A DNA stretch of 64,000 nt, taken from positions 48,186 to 112,185 of the forward strand of contig NZ_SJZG01000013.1 in assembly GCF_004959775.1 (NCBI RefSeq), read 5' to 3'. The translations under genes were made by a program, and so were the position numbers. This document shows positions 53,994 through 63,873 of the stretch, piece by piece. The notes under the pieces are model-generated. The model ran no database searches. It saw only the letters and a program-made list of their open reading frames with translations, and was not told the origin of the DNA. Numbering within the stretch: the first letter of the stretch is position 1; every line of letters begins with the position of its first letter. The stretch comes from Agromyces sp. H66 (lineage in GTDB: Bacteria > Actinomycetota > Actinomycetes > Actinomycetales > Microbacteriaceae).

Positions 53994-54895
53994 TGACCGC
54001 GACGATCACGCCCGACACCTCGACGGATGACTCGACCGACCGTGGGGGCACGGCGCCGAGCCGCCGCGCGGGTCGCCGGGCCACCGTCGGCGGAGTCGCC
54101 TCCAGCACGTTCCTCTGGCTGTACGCGGCGATCTCGATCGCGCCGCTCCTGCTCATGCTGTCGAACTCGCTGCGCACCACGCAGGACATGGCCAAGCAAC
54201 CGCTCGGGCTGCCGCTGCCGCCGAACTTCACGAGCTACGGCAAGGCGTGGATCACCGCGTCGTTCGACACGTACTTCTTCAACTCGATCTTCGTGACCGT
54301 GGCATCCGTGCTGCTCTCGACGGCAGTGTCACTGCTCGCGGCCTACGCGTTCGCACGCACCCGATCGAAGCTCTTCACGACTCTCGAGGGCGTGTTCCTC
54401 TCGGGGCTCATGCTGCCGGTGTACCTCGCGATCCTGCCGCTGTTCTTCATGCTCGATGCGGCCGGAATGATCTCGAACCTCTGGGGACTCATCCTCGTCT
54501 ACGGAGCCCTCGGCATCCCGTTCTCGACGTTCGTCCTGGCGAGCTTCTTCCGTCAGCTGCCGATCGAACTCGACGAGGCCGCACGGCTCGACGGTGCCGG
54601 CCCGTTCACCACCTTCTGGCGGGTGCACCTGCCGCTCGTGCGCCCGGCGATCGCGACGGTCATCGTGTTCCGGTTCGTGCCGGTGTGGAACGACTTCTTC
54701 TACCCGCTCATCCTCATCCGCGACCAGTCGTCGTACACGCTCCCGGTCGGCATCACCCGGTTCTTCGGGGAGTACCAGACCGACTGGGCGACGCTCTTCG
54801 CCGGCCTCACGCTGGCGACGATCCCGCTCGTGGTGCTCTTCCTCCTGGCCACGAAGCAGATCGTCTCGGGGCTGACGGCGGGCATGAGCAAGTAG
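53993..54895 (+). CDS. Sugar ABC transporter permease (MalG-type)
   Basis: The product has 300 residues from ATG 53993. The EAA loop is ELDEAARLDGAGPFTTFWRV, with FFNSIFVTVASVLLSTAVSL and neighbouring membrane segments. A Thr/Asp-rich N-terminus (residues 1-30) precedes the first helix. It completes a three-gene sugar importer; no ATPase gene follows before the unrelated convergent gene at 54952. Confidence 0.92.
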   Translation: MTATITPDTSTDDSTDRGGTAPSRRAGRRATVGGVASSTFLWLYAAISIAPLLLMLSNSLRTTQDMAKQPLGLPLPPNFTSYGKAWITASFDTYFFNSIFVTVASVLLSTAVSLLAAYAFARTRSKLFTTLEGVFLSGLMLPVYLAILPLFFMLDAAGMISNLWGLILVYGALGIPFSTFVLASFFRQLPIELDEAARLDGAGPFTTFWRVHLPLVRPAIATVIVFRFVPVWNDFFYPLILIRDQSSYTLPVGITRFFGEYQTDWATLFAGLTLATIPLVVLFLLATKQIVSGLTAGMSK

Positions 54896-54951
54896 CGGGC
54901 GGGCTATCGCGGGCGGCTCTCGCCGACGTGGTGAGCATCCGACGCGCGGAA

Positions 54952-55155
54952 CTACTCCTCGACGCCGGGGTCGCCGCCCTCCAGGCCGCCGTCGGTGGAC
55001 TCGGTCATCGGGGCGGCACTGCCGGGCGCGCCGGGCGTCTCCTCGCCGGCCGGCTCGCGATCGCCGGGCCGGTCGTCGGCGGGCTGCGTCTCGTCGGGAC
55101 GCTCGCGCTCGCCGGGAACACGGATGGGGTCGTCGGGTCGCATCTCGTCGGTCAT
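54952..55155 (-). CDS. Small acidic hypothetical protein
   Basis: The product has 67 residues and is rich in Glu, Asp, Pro and Gly (MTDEMRPDDPIRVPGERERP, DETQPADDRPGDREPAGEET), hence probably disordered. No family is recognised. The 145-bp gap to the next gene holds nothing evident. Confidence 0.5.
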   Translation of the reverse strand: MTDEMRPDDPIRVPGERERPDETQPADDRPGDREPAGEETPGAPGSAAPMTESTDGGLEGGDPGVEE

Positions 55156-55300
55156 CGGTCGCTCCTCGATCGGATCGTCCGGTCATCGTAGGCACGGTGC
55201 CGCGCCGGCCGCGCGGGGTTGACTGCGGCGTCCGCGATGAGGTCCGATTCCCGCTGGTGCGCGAGCGCCGTCGGGGGCCGTTCGGCGCGACGATGGAACC

Positions 55301-55810
55301 ATGACACGCCACGCCACGCTCCCGACCTCGCTCGGCGGACTGCTCGCGGTCGGCGAGGGGCCCGCGCTCGTCGGACTGTACTTCCCCGGCCACTGGTATC
55401 CGCCGAGCGACGTCGGCGTCGAGGTCGATGCGCGCACCGATCCGCTGTTCGCGCTCGCCGCCGCGCAGCTCGGGGAGTACCTGGACGGGCGCCGCACCGG
55501 CTTCGACGTGCCGGTCGCGACCTCGGGCGACCCGTTCCAGGAGCGGGTGTGGCGGATGCTCCGAGACCTCCGCCACGGCGAGACGACGACGTACGGCGCG
55601 CTGGCCGAGCGGCTCGGCGACCGCGGCCTCGCGCGCCGGGTTGGCCAGGCCGTCGGGCGGAACCCTGTCAGCATCCTCATTCCGTGCCATCGCGTCGTCG
55701 GCGCGAGCGGGTCGCTCACGGGCTACGCGGGCGGGCTCGAGCGCAAGCGGTTCCTGCTCGAGCTCGAGGGCGCGGAGGTGGTGTCGCAGCCGCGCCTGTT
55801 CTCGATCTGA
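55301..55810 (+). CDS. ogt: Methylated-DNA--protein-cysteine methyltransferase
   Basis: The product has 169 residues. The active-site block is ILIPCHRVVG (Cys129), preceded by FQERVWRMLRDLRHGETTTY and GRNPVS. It transfers methyl groups from O6-methylguanine in DNA to its own cysteine, a suicide repair reaction. The length and the single domain fit Ogt rather than Ada. It is followed by the P-loop kinase gene after 63 bp. Confidence 0.95.
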   Translation: MTRHATLPTSLGGLLAVGEGPALVGLYFPGHWYPPSDVGVEVDARTDPLFALAAAQLGEYLDGRRTGFDVPVATSGDPFQERVWRMLRDLRHGETTTYGALAERLGDRGLARRVGQAVGRNPVSILIPCHRVVGASGSLTGYAGGLERKRFLLELEGAEVVSQPRLFSI

Positions 55811-55873
55811 GGAGATCGCGGCAAGTCGGAGGGATGCGACCGGCACCCGGGGGCATCCCGACATACTGAAGGC

Positions 55874-56566
55874 ATGCCCGATCCCGCGCTCGCCGTGCTC
55901 GCGGCCCGGGCGCGCGGCGTGCGCGCCACGGCATCCCGGGGCCGGGTGCTCATCGGCATCACGGGGAGCCCCGGCGCGGGCAAGACCACACTCGCCGTCG
56001 AGCTCGTGGCGGCGTTGAACGCGAACGGCGCAGGCGGGGCATCCGCGGTCCACCTGCCGATGGACGGCTTCCACCTCGCGAACGCCACCCTCGACCGACT
56101 CGGCCTCCGCGACCGGAAGGGTGCGATCGAGACGTTCGACGGCTGGGGCTTCGTCGCGCTGCTCGAACGGGCGCGGCGCGAGCTCGAGCACACGGTGTAC
56201 GCACCGGCGTTCGAGCGCGACGTCGACGAGCCGGTCGCGGGCGAGATCGCCGTGGCGCCGAGCCACGGCATCGTGGTCGTCGAAGGAAACTACCTGCTCG
56301 ACGAGTCCGAGCCGTGGCGGCGCGTGCGGGGCCTGCTCGACGAGGCGTGGTTCTGCGACGCCGACGACGACGAGCGGATGCCGCGCCTGGTGCGCCGGCA
56401 CACCGCCTCCGGTCGCTCGCCCGAGGCGGCACGGGACTGGGCGACACAGGTCGACGGTGCGAACGCACGACGCATCGCGCCCGGGCGTGAACGCGCCGAC
56501 CTCGTCGTGTCGGGCGTCACGTGGGAGGTCGTCGCCGAGGGCGGGCCGCGTCAGCCACCGCGGTAG
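55874..56566 (+). CDS. P-loop kinase of the nucleoside/pantothenate kinase type
   Basis: The product has 230 residues. Walker A is GSPGAGKTT (31-39) with a Walker B-like VVVEGNYLL and substrate residues LPMDGFHLAN. It belongs to the uridine kinase/pantothenate-kinase-like family (PRK09270). It likely phosphorylates a small sugar or nucleoside; the precise substrate cannot be told. It ends 8 bp before the convergent TetR gene. Confidence 0.88.
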   Translation: MPDPALAVLAARARGVRATASRGRVLIGITGSPGAGKTTLAVELVAALNANGAGGASAVHLPMDGFHLANATLDRLGLRDRKGAIETFDGWGFVALLERARRELEHTVYAPAFERDVDEPVAGEIAVAPSHGIVVVEGNYLLDESEPWRRVRGLLDEAWFCDADDDERMPRLVRRHTASGRSPEAARDWATQVDGANARRIAPGRERADLVVSGVTWEVVAEGGPRQPPR

Positions 56567-56574
56567 CGATCAGC

Positions 56575-57162
56575 TCAGTGCGGCGCCAGCGACGGCACGA
56601 GCAACCGGATGCCCCGGAGTGCGAAGTCCGGGGCATCCGTCACCTCCATCTCGCCCTCGTAGGCGGCGAGGTACGCCCGGTGGAACGCCAGCCCCACGAG
56701 CAGGTGGGCGGCGGCCTCGAGGTCGGCGTCGTCGCGGATGCGGCCGGCCGCCTGCTCCTCGCCGAGGAGGCCGACGACGAGCGGCACGACGCCCTCGGGT
56801 CCGGCGCCGTGCGCCCGCACGCCGTCGCGATGCTCGGCGAGCAGGTCGGGGGCGCTGAAGATCGACACGGACAGGGGGAAGGTCCGCGTGAAAAAGGAGA
56901 GGAGTGCCGAGACGATGCCCGCCAGCGACGACGTCAGGTCGGATCGGTCGGATGCCGCGGGCAGCTCGATGCGGGGCATCCGCTCGCTGAGCACCGCGAC
57001 GAAGAGCTGCTGCTTGTCGGTGAAGTACTTGTAGAGCATGCCCTCGGAGTACCCCGCAGCGCGGGCGAGTTCGCGGGTCGTCGCGCCGGCCACGCCACGC
57101 TGGGCGAGTACCGTGGCGGCCGCATCGAGGATGCGCTCTCGAGCTGGTGACGACGAGGTCAT
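56575..57162 (-). CDS. TetR family transcriptional regulator
   Basis: The product has 195 residues from ATG 57162. The HTH is ATTRELARAAGYSEGMLYKY following ARERILDAAATVLAQRG. The ligand-binding part (about 60-195) is helical, with a possible dimer interface near the C-terminus. It is convergent with the kinase and divergent from the ICMT-like gene (98-bp gap), which it may control. Confidence 0.9.
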   Translation of the reverse strand: MTSSSPARERILDAAATVLAQRGVAGATTRELARAAGYSEGMLYKYFTDKQQLFVAVLSERMPRIELPAASDRSDLTSSLAGIVSALLSFFTRTFPLSVSIFSAPDLLAEHRDGVRAHGAGPEGVVPLVVGLLGEEQAAGRIRDDADLEAAAHLLVGLAFHRAYLAAYEGEMEVTDAPDFALRGIRLLVPSLAPH

Positions 57163-57260
57163 GGGTCCGTCTCCTTGGGATGCCGCGAAAGGTGAACGCT
57201 CACTCACGGTAGCAGCCGGTCCTGAGTGGGGGAGGATGGGACTCGACGAGGGAGGCGACC

Positions 57261-57713
57261 GTGAGAGACCGCGCGAACTGGTTGGTGTGGGCGCAGTTCC
57301 TGCTGCTCGCCCTGCTGCTGCTCCCGGGTGACCCGCTGTGGGGCGCGACGTGGATCACCGTCGTCGCGGTGCTCCTCGCGCTCGTCGGCGCGGGACTTGC
57401 GACCGCCGGCGTCGTGGCCCTCGGCCGCGACCTGGTGCCGTGGGTCGCACCGAAGCCCGACGCCCCGCTCCGCACGGGCGGCATCTATCGGTGGACGCGC
57501 AACCCGATCTACCTCGGCATCCTCATCGGCGCGGCCGGCTGGGTGCTCTGGCGCGGCCGCATCGAGCTCGTCGTGATCTGGGTGCTCCTGGTCGCCGTGC
57601 TCGTCACGAAGGCGCACGTCGAGCAGCGACGGCTCATCGATGCGTACGGCGACGAGTACCGCGAGTACGCGGCGCGCACGCCATTGCTGCTGTTCGCCCG
57701 CGGCATCCGCTGA
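57261..57713 (+). CDS. Isoprenylcysteine methyltransferase-like membrane protein
   Basis: The product has 150 residues. Hydrophobic helices are FLLLALLLLPG, WITVVAVLLALVGAGLATAG and VIWVLLVAVLVTKAHVEQRR. The SAM-binding-type motif RWTRNPIYLGILIG and the conserved Glu/Arg (GDEYREYAARTP) mark the ICMT/PEMT group. The substrate is unknown. It is divergent from TetR. Confidence 0.85.
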   Translation: MRDRANWLVWAQFLLLALLLLPGDPLWGATWITVVAVLLALVGAGLATAGVVALGRDLVPWVAPKPDAPLRTGGIYRWTRNPIYLGILIGAAGWVLWRGRIELVVIWVLLVAVLVTKAHVEQRRLIDAYGDEYREYAARTPLLLFARGIR

Positions 57714-57772
57714 CCCGCCCGGGCCGTTCTCCCGACTCGGATGAGTGGGACCTCACTCGTGCATCCACCGAG

Positions 57773-57803
57773 GTGTACCACCGAACCCTGCCGGTGGTAC
57801 ACT
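57773..57803 (+). promoter_or_regulatory. Perfect 10-bp inverted repeat and -10, VapB-like gene
   Basis: GTGTACCACC (57773-57782) and GGTGGTACAC (57793-57802) form a perfect inverted repeat with a 10-nt loop. TACACT (57798-57803) overlaps the right arm as the -10, only 6 nt before ATG 57810. The layout suggests autorepression by the antitoxin-toxin complex on a leaderless mRNA. Confidence 0.7.
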
Positions 57804-57809
57804 TGTCGC

Positions 57810-58073
57810 ATGCCCACCACCCGTCCTCGGTTCCAGGTGACGGAGACGCCCGAGATCCGGCGCGCACTCGACGTCGCCGCACGGGCATGGCCCGAGGCGA
57901 GCCGCAGCGAACTCGTCCTGCGGCTCTTCCTCCGCGGTGCGGAGGCCATCGACGCCGACGCGGAGCAGCCGCGGTCCCGCCGACGGCAGGCGGTCGACGC
58001 GAGCGCGGGCAGCCTCGACGTGGCGTACGAACCCGACTACCTCGAGAAGTTGCGCAGCGAATGGCCCGAGTGA
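57810..58073 (+). CDS. VapB-like antitoxin
   Basis: The product has 87 residues from ATG 57810. FQVTETPEIRRALDVAARAW followed by PEASRSELVLRLFLRGAEAI resembles a short RHH-type DNA-binding region; the C-terminal Arg/Asp-rich half (VAYEPDYLEKLRSEWPE) would bind the toxin. It overlaps the PIN toxin by 13 bp. It probably binds the palindrome at 57773. Confidence 0.8.
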   Translation: MPTTRPRFQVTETPEIRRALDVAARAWPEASRSELVLRLFLRGAEAIDADAEQPRSRRRQAVDASAGSLDVAYEPDYLEKLRSEWPE

Positions 58074-58456
58074 TCGCGCTCGACGCGAGCGTGGTCATCG
58101 CGCACCTGTCGTCCCGCGACCCGCACCATGCCGCAGCGGGGCGATTCCTCCGTGCGCATCTCGACGCCGAGTTCGTCATGCATCCCCTGACGATCACCGA
58201 GGTGCTCGTCGGCCCCATGCGAGTCGGGGCCGGCTCGGTCGCCGAGCATCACCTCGCCGAACTCGGCATCACCGAATGGGCTCCGCCTCCCGGTGCGGCG
58301 CGGCTCGCACGGATCCGCGTCGAGACCGGCCTCAAGCTTCCCGATTGCTGCGTGATCGACGTCGCCATGGGCAACCGCGCCGGGCTCGCGACGTTCGACG
58401 ACCGGCTCGCGCGCGCGGCCTCGACGTTCGCCGTCGCCGTCGTCGACCTCGCCTGA
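58061..58456 (+). CDS. VapC-like PIN-domain toxin
   Basis: The product has 131 residues from ATG 58061, inside the antitoxin's last codons. PIN acidic residues: VIALDASVVIAHL (Asp8), TITEVLVGP (Glu), LPDCCVIDVAM (Asp) and FDDRLARAA (Asp). It is an Mg-dependent RNase held by the antitoxin, as for the family. All expected acidic residues are present. Confidence 0.88.
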   Translation: MARVIALDASVVIAHLSSRDPHHAAAGRFLRAHLDAEFVMHPLTITEVLVGPMRVGAGSVAEHHLAELGITEWAPPPGAARLARIRVETGLKLPDCCVIDVAMGNRAGLATFDDRLARAASTFAVAVVDLA

Positions 58457-58492
58457 GCTGCGGGCTACGAGCTGACGGCTGCGAGCTGCGAG

Positions 58493-59905
<1,413 letters not shown>

Positions 59906-60014
59906 GCCTGAACAGTAGGGTGCGGGGCATCCGAAGTCGAGGACCCGACCGGGGGGTACGCCCGCGCGTGTCGCGGGCCATACTGGAGGCGGGACGACTC
60001 ACGGGGGAGGTCTC

Positions 60015-60488
60015 ATGGCCTACGAGGTCCGCATCATCCAGCAGCCGCGACAGGATCTCGCGGTCGTACGGAAACGCACGACGTTCGGCGAGATCCCGAC
60101 GTTCATGGGCTCGGCGTTCGAGAAGGTCGCGGCCTACCTCGGCCCGAAGGGCCTGCTCGGACCGCACCCCGCGATCGGCCGCTACACCGAGATGGACATG
60201 ACGAGCGGCGAGGTCGTGGTCGCCGCGGGCTTCGTCGTGCCGCAACCCGTCGAGGGCGAGGGCGACATCGTGCCCGACGAGACGCCCGCGAGCGAGGTCG
60301 CCACGACGACGCACCTGGGCACCTACGCCACGGTCTCGGAGGCGTACGACGCGATCGCGAAGGCGATGGCCGTGCAGGGTCGCGAGCTCGACGAGACCAC
60401 CATGTGGGAGGAGTACTGGAGCCCGCCCGGCACGCCCGACGACCAGACGAAGACGGTCGTCTACTGCCCCTTGAAGGCCGCGGCCTGA
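60015..60488 (+). CDS. GyrI-like effector-binding domain protein
   Basis: The product has 157 residues. EVRIIQQPRQDLAVVRKRTT, LLGPHPAIGRYTEMDM and AGFVVPQPV match the SOUL/GyrI-like ligand-binding fold, with LGTYATVSEAYDAIAKAMAV as the central part. There is no DNA-binding domain. It probably binds small molecules as a stand-alone sensor. It starts at ATG 60015 after GGGGGAGG. Confidence 0.85.
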   Translation: MAYEVRIIQQPRQDLAVVRKRTTFGEIPTFMGSAFEKVAAYLGPKGLLGPHPAIGRYTEMDMTSGEVVVAAGFVVPQPVEGEGDIVPDETPASEVATTTHLGTYATVSEAYDAIAKAMAVQGRELDETTMWEEYWSPPGTPDDQTKTVVYCPLKAAA

Positions 60489-60570
60489 GGCGCGCCATGG
60501 GCAGGGATCGGTGCCCGTTGAGGCAGTTGACTGGCCGGAAGCTCCGAAGGATTCGTACGATCGGCGGTAT

Positions 60571-60590
60571 CGCGACATCCTGATGTCGCG
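60571..60590. promoter_or_regulatory. 20-bp palindrome upstream of the zinc-ribbon gene
   Basis: CGCGACATC (60571-60579) and GATGTCGCG (60582-60590) are inverted copies with a CT centre, 24 bp before ATG 60614. It combines two copies of the GATGTCGCG word that recurs in the window. It may be an operator or part of a promoter; no clear -35/-10 pair is seen. Confidence 0.5.
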
Positions 60591-60613
60591 ACGCTGCGGC
60601 CGGAGGGACGGGG

Positions 60614-62734
60614 ATGGCCGAACGCACCTGTGAGACGTGCGGCGCGAAGAACGACGTCGGCGCCCGCTTCTGCGCGACGTGCGACGCGTACCTGGGCTGG
60701 GACGTGGGACGCTCCACGCTCGGCGGCGACGCCCTCACGGGCACGATCCCCCGCGTGGTCGGCACGGTGCCGACCGACACGACGGCGGCGGCAGGCACTG
60801 CGGCGGCAGGCACTGCGGCAGCAGGCACGACGGCGCCGGGCGCGGGGACGGGCGGGTCGTCCGCGGCATCCGGAACCGCGACGGATGTCCCGACCGTCGA
60901 CGGCTCGGGCGCGGTGACGGAGGCCGCCGCCACGGAGCCCGCCGTCACGATCCCCGCCGAGGGCGAGCCCGAGCCCGGCGACCGGGACCCGTCGCGCTAC
61001 GATCCGCCCGACGTGGACGTGACGACGCCCGAGGTGACGATCGCCCAGGATGCGCCCGCCCGCGTCGAGCTCTCGATCGAGAACACGTCGACCATCGTCG
61101 ACGGCTACGTCATCGAGGCCGTCGATCCGCCGGCCTGGCTCGAGCTCACGCACCCCGACACCCACCTCATGCCGGGCGAGCGCCGCACCGTCCCGGTGTC
61201 GCTCACGATGCGGCCCGGCGTCCTCGTGCTCGCGCAACGGCTCACGCTCGCGTTCGTCGTGCGGTCGATGGAGGATCCACGTCTGACGATCGATGCGAGC
61301 GTGCACGTGACGGTGCCGCCGAGGGGGCCCAGGATCTCGCTCGAGGCACGGCCGACGCTCATCCGGCTCGAGGACTCGGGCTCGGGATCGCTCTCGCTCC
61401 GGTTGGACAACCGCGGCGCGAACTACCCGCAGACCGTCGGGCTGTCGGGCAGCGATCCCGAGAGCGTGGTGCGCTTCGCATTCTCCCCCGCCGTGGTCGA
61501 GGTCCCCGCCGGCGCGATGGTCGAGGCCGCCGTGAACTTCACCGCCCCGCAGCCCGCGCCGGGCCAGCAGCTCAACCGCCAGCTCACCGTCACGGCGTCG
61601 AACGACGAGGGACCCATCACGGCGATCGTCACGCTCGTGCAGCACACGACGCCCGCCCCGGTCGACCAGCCGATCCGCGTGCGGCTGCAGCCGAGCACCC
61701 TCCGCATCGCCGACGCCTCCGACGCGGACTTCGACGTGCACGTCGACAACCGCGGCGGCCACAACGGCGTCACCGTCTCGCTCGCGGGCAACGATCCCGA
61801 GCACCGGCTCGCCTTCGCGTTCGCGCCCGCGCGGTTCCTCGCCGTGCCCGGCCACATCACGCGCGCCCACGGTCGCGTGCGCGCACACCTGCCGGCCCGG
61901 GGCAGCACCGCGACGCATCCGTTCACCGTCGTCGCGTCGGACGGCACGAACGACGTCGAGGCATCCGGCGTGCTCGAGATCACGTCGTCCGCCGCCGCGA
62001 TCACGACCGCCGAACTGCAGGTGGAGCCGCCGAAGCTGAACGTCGGCACGCGCCGCGAGGGGCGATTCGCGGTCATCGTCGACAACCGCCGTGGCGCCGA
62101 GCCGCTGCACGTCACGTTCTCGGCACGATCCGAAGACGGGATGGCGCGCGCGACCTTCGCGCCGCCGCAGCTCGCCGTCGGACCGGGCGGCGTCGGACAG
62201 TCGCAACTGCGGGTGTCGAGCCCGCACCCGCCCGCGAACCAGGTCGGCGTGCGCCGACTGGAGGTGGAGGCGACCGACGGGGCGCAGAGCCTCAGCGCCG
62301 CCGCCGAGCTCACCCAGACCGCACCGAACCGCCGCGGCCCGGCGAGCAAGTGGCTCGTCATCATCGGCGCGATCCTCGTGGTGATCGGCGCGCTGAGCCC
62401 CTGGTTCGCCGGGTTCCCGCCGCTGCTCCCGTTCGTGGAGTGGATCCGCGAGCTCCTCACCCTGAGTGCGTTCACCGTCGGGGCGCAGGTCGTCGAGCCG
62501 CCGCTGCGTCTCGTGCTCCTCGTGCTCGCCCTGATGATGGCGTTCGGGCTGGCTGGAAAGGCGGGCGGCCTCACGCGCAAGTCGGCGATCCTCGTCGTGC
62601 TGCTGTCGGTCGGGTTCCTGATCTTCCTCGCGATCACGTCGTTCGTGCCCGAGCTCGCCCTCGGACTCCCGATCGTCTGGTTCGGCGCGGTGCTCGGCTA
62701 CATCGGCGGCGTGCTCGCGCGTCCCCGCACCTGA
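60614..62734 (+). CDS. Zinc-ribbon, Ig-like repeat membrane protein
   Basis: The product has 706 residues. The N-terminal zinc ribbon has Cys6, Cys9, Cys20 and Cys23. An Ala/Gly/Thr-rich linker with repeated GTAAA (residues about 55-120) leads to a series of three or four beta-sandwich units (NEW3-like: VELSIENTSTIVDGYVIE, SLRLDNRGANYPQTVGLSGS, FDVHVDNRGGHNGVTVSLAG). Four membrane segments follow (about 580-700), e.g. WLVIIGAILVVIGALSPWF. It could be a membrane-anchored envelope or signalling component. No assigned function. Confidence 0.72.
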   Translation: MAERTCETCGAKNDVGARFCATCDAYLGWDVGRSTLGGDALTGTIPRVVGTVPTDTTAAAGTAAAGTAAAGTTAPGAGTGGSSAASGTATDVPTVDGSGAVTEAAATEPAVTIPAEGEPEPGDRDPSRYDPPDVDVTTPEVTIAQDAPARVELSIENTSTIVDGYVIEAVDPPAWLELTHPDTHLMPGERRTVPVSLTMRPGVLVLAQRLTLAFVVRSMEDPRLTIDASVHVTVPPRGPRISLEARPTLIRLEDSGSGSLSLRLDNRGANYPQTVGLSGSDPESVVRFAFSPAVVEVPAGAMVEAAVNFTAPQPAPGQQLNRQLTVTASNDEGPITAIVTLVQHTTPAPVDQPIRVRLQPSTLRIADASDADFDVHVDNRGGHNGVTVSLAGNDPEHRLAFAFAPARFLAVPGHITRAHGRVRAHLPARGSTATHPFTVVASDGTNDVEASGVLEITSSAAAITTAELQVEPPKLNVGTRREGRFAVIVDNRRGAEPLHVTFSARSEDGMARATFAPPQLAVGPGGVGQSQLRVSSPHPPANQVGVRRLEVEATDGAQSLSAAAELTQTAPNRRGPASKWLVIIGAILVVIGALSPWFAGFPPLLPFVEWIRELLTLSAFTVGAQVVEPPLRLVLLVLALMMAFGLAGKAGGLTRKSAILVVLLSVGFLIFLAITSFVPELALGLPIVWFGAVLGYIGGVLARPRT

Positions 62735-62752
62735 CGTCTTACACCTGACGTC

Positions 62753-63796
62753 CTACACCCACGCGCGGCGCACGGCCTCCGCGCCGAGCTGGATGCGCGT
62801 CGTCACGCCCGCCGTCTCCATGAGCTCGGCCACCCGGCGCTGCACCGTGCGCACCGAGATGCCGAGCTGGGCGCCGGCCGCGGCATCCGTGAGCCCGAGC
62901 AGGAGGAGCTTCAGCAGGTCGCGGTCGACCGAGTCGTGAGAGCCCGGCAGATCGCCCGTGGAGATGAACTCGGTCGAGTTCGCCCAGAACACCTCGAAGA
63001 TCGAGACCACGAGGTCGAGGAGCCCGCTCGGATGCACCAGCAGCGCGCCCGACGACCGCTCCTCGCCGTGCGACCGCATGGGCAGGAGCGCCATGGCGTC
63101 GTCGGCGATGATGAGCCGGGTCGGCAGCGTCGGCAGCACCCGCACCTCCTCGCCGAAGGTGGCCGCCTCACGTGCCGCGTCGATGAATCCCGGACGCTCG
63201 AGCACGGGCTTCTCGACGATCACCCGGTATCGCACCCCGCGGGCGAGCGCGTCGTCCTCCGCGAGGTTCTCGTCGGCGTCGAGGAAGGCCACCTCGCTCA
63301 GCACGAACACGCGCACCTGCTGCGTGGCCGACGCCTGCAGTTGCGCGAACCGCTGGCGCACGGCGTCCGCTCCGAGTACCACGTCGACCACGTCGGGTGC
63401 CTCGCGCCGGGCGGCGCCCGTGCGGTAGAGCTCGCTCAGCTGCACGAGGGCCTCGTGCGCCTGGGTCAGGCCGCGTTCGCGCTCGAGCAGCATCGGGCGG
63501 AGCGCCACCGCGGGCGGTGAGGCGACGACCCGGTCGGGGGCGGACGCCTGGCGCGCGAGCAGTCCGAGGCGTTCGAGTTCGGCGAGCACCTCGTGCACCC
63601 GGCCGGCGGGGAGGGCGGCAGACGCGATGAGCTCGTCGATGCTCGCCGAGGGGGCCTGCAGGATCAGCCGGTACACGGCGGTGTGCTCGTCGTCCAGTCC
63701 GATCGCCTCGAGCACGCGACGCCTTCCGTTCCCCTCGACCGCCTCGGCCGATCCACCCGGCTCGGCGACCGTCGTGGCGGATCGCGGCCATGGCAT
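62753..63796 (-). CDS. TrmB-like/LuxR-type HTH transcriptional regulator
   Basis: The product has 347 residues. The N-terminal winged helix is TrmB-like (LIASAALPAGRVHEVLAELE). A phospholipase-D-like or effector domain (about 110-270, VRVLPTLPTRLIIADDAMAL) follows, then a C-terminal LuxR-like HTH (LTDAAAGAQLGISVRTVQRR). The pattern is common in Streptomyces and relatives, where such genes sit beside secreted-protease genes. It is divergent from the truncated secreted-protein gene at 63874 and may regulate it. Confidence 0.85.
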   Translation of the reverse strand: MPWPRSATTVAEPGGSAEAVEGNGRRRVLEAIGLDDEHTAVYRLILQAPSASIDELIASAALPAGRVHEVLAELERLGLLARQASAPDRVVASPPAVALRPMLLERERGLTQAHEALVQLSELYRTGAARREAPDVVDVVLGADAVRQRFAQLQASATQQVRVFVLSEVAFLDADENLAEDDALARGVRYRVIVEKPVLERPGFIDAAREAATFGEEVRVLPTLPTRLIIADDAMALLPMRSHGEERSSGALLVHPSGLLDLVVSIFEVFWANSTEFISTGDLPGSHDSVDRDLLKLLLLGLTDAAAGAQLGISVRTVQRRVAELMETAGVTTRIQLGAEAVRRAWV

Positions 63797-63873
63797 TTCT
63801 CCGCCACCACCCTAACCACTCCGCCGTGAGAGGTTGCATGGCAAGCAGTCAGCACGTGCGAGAGGTGTTCCCT

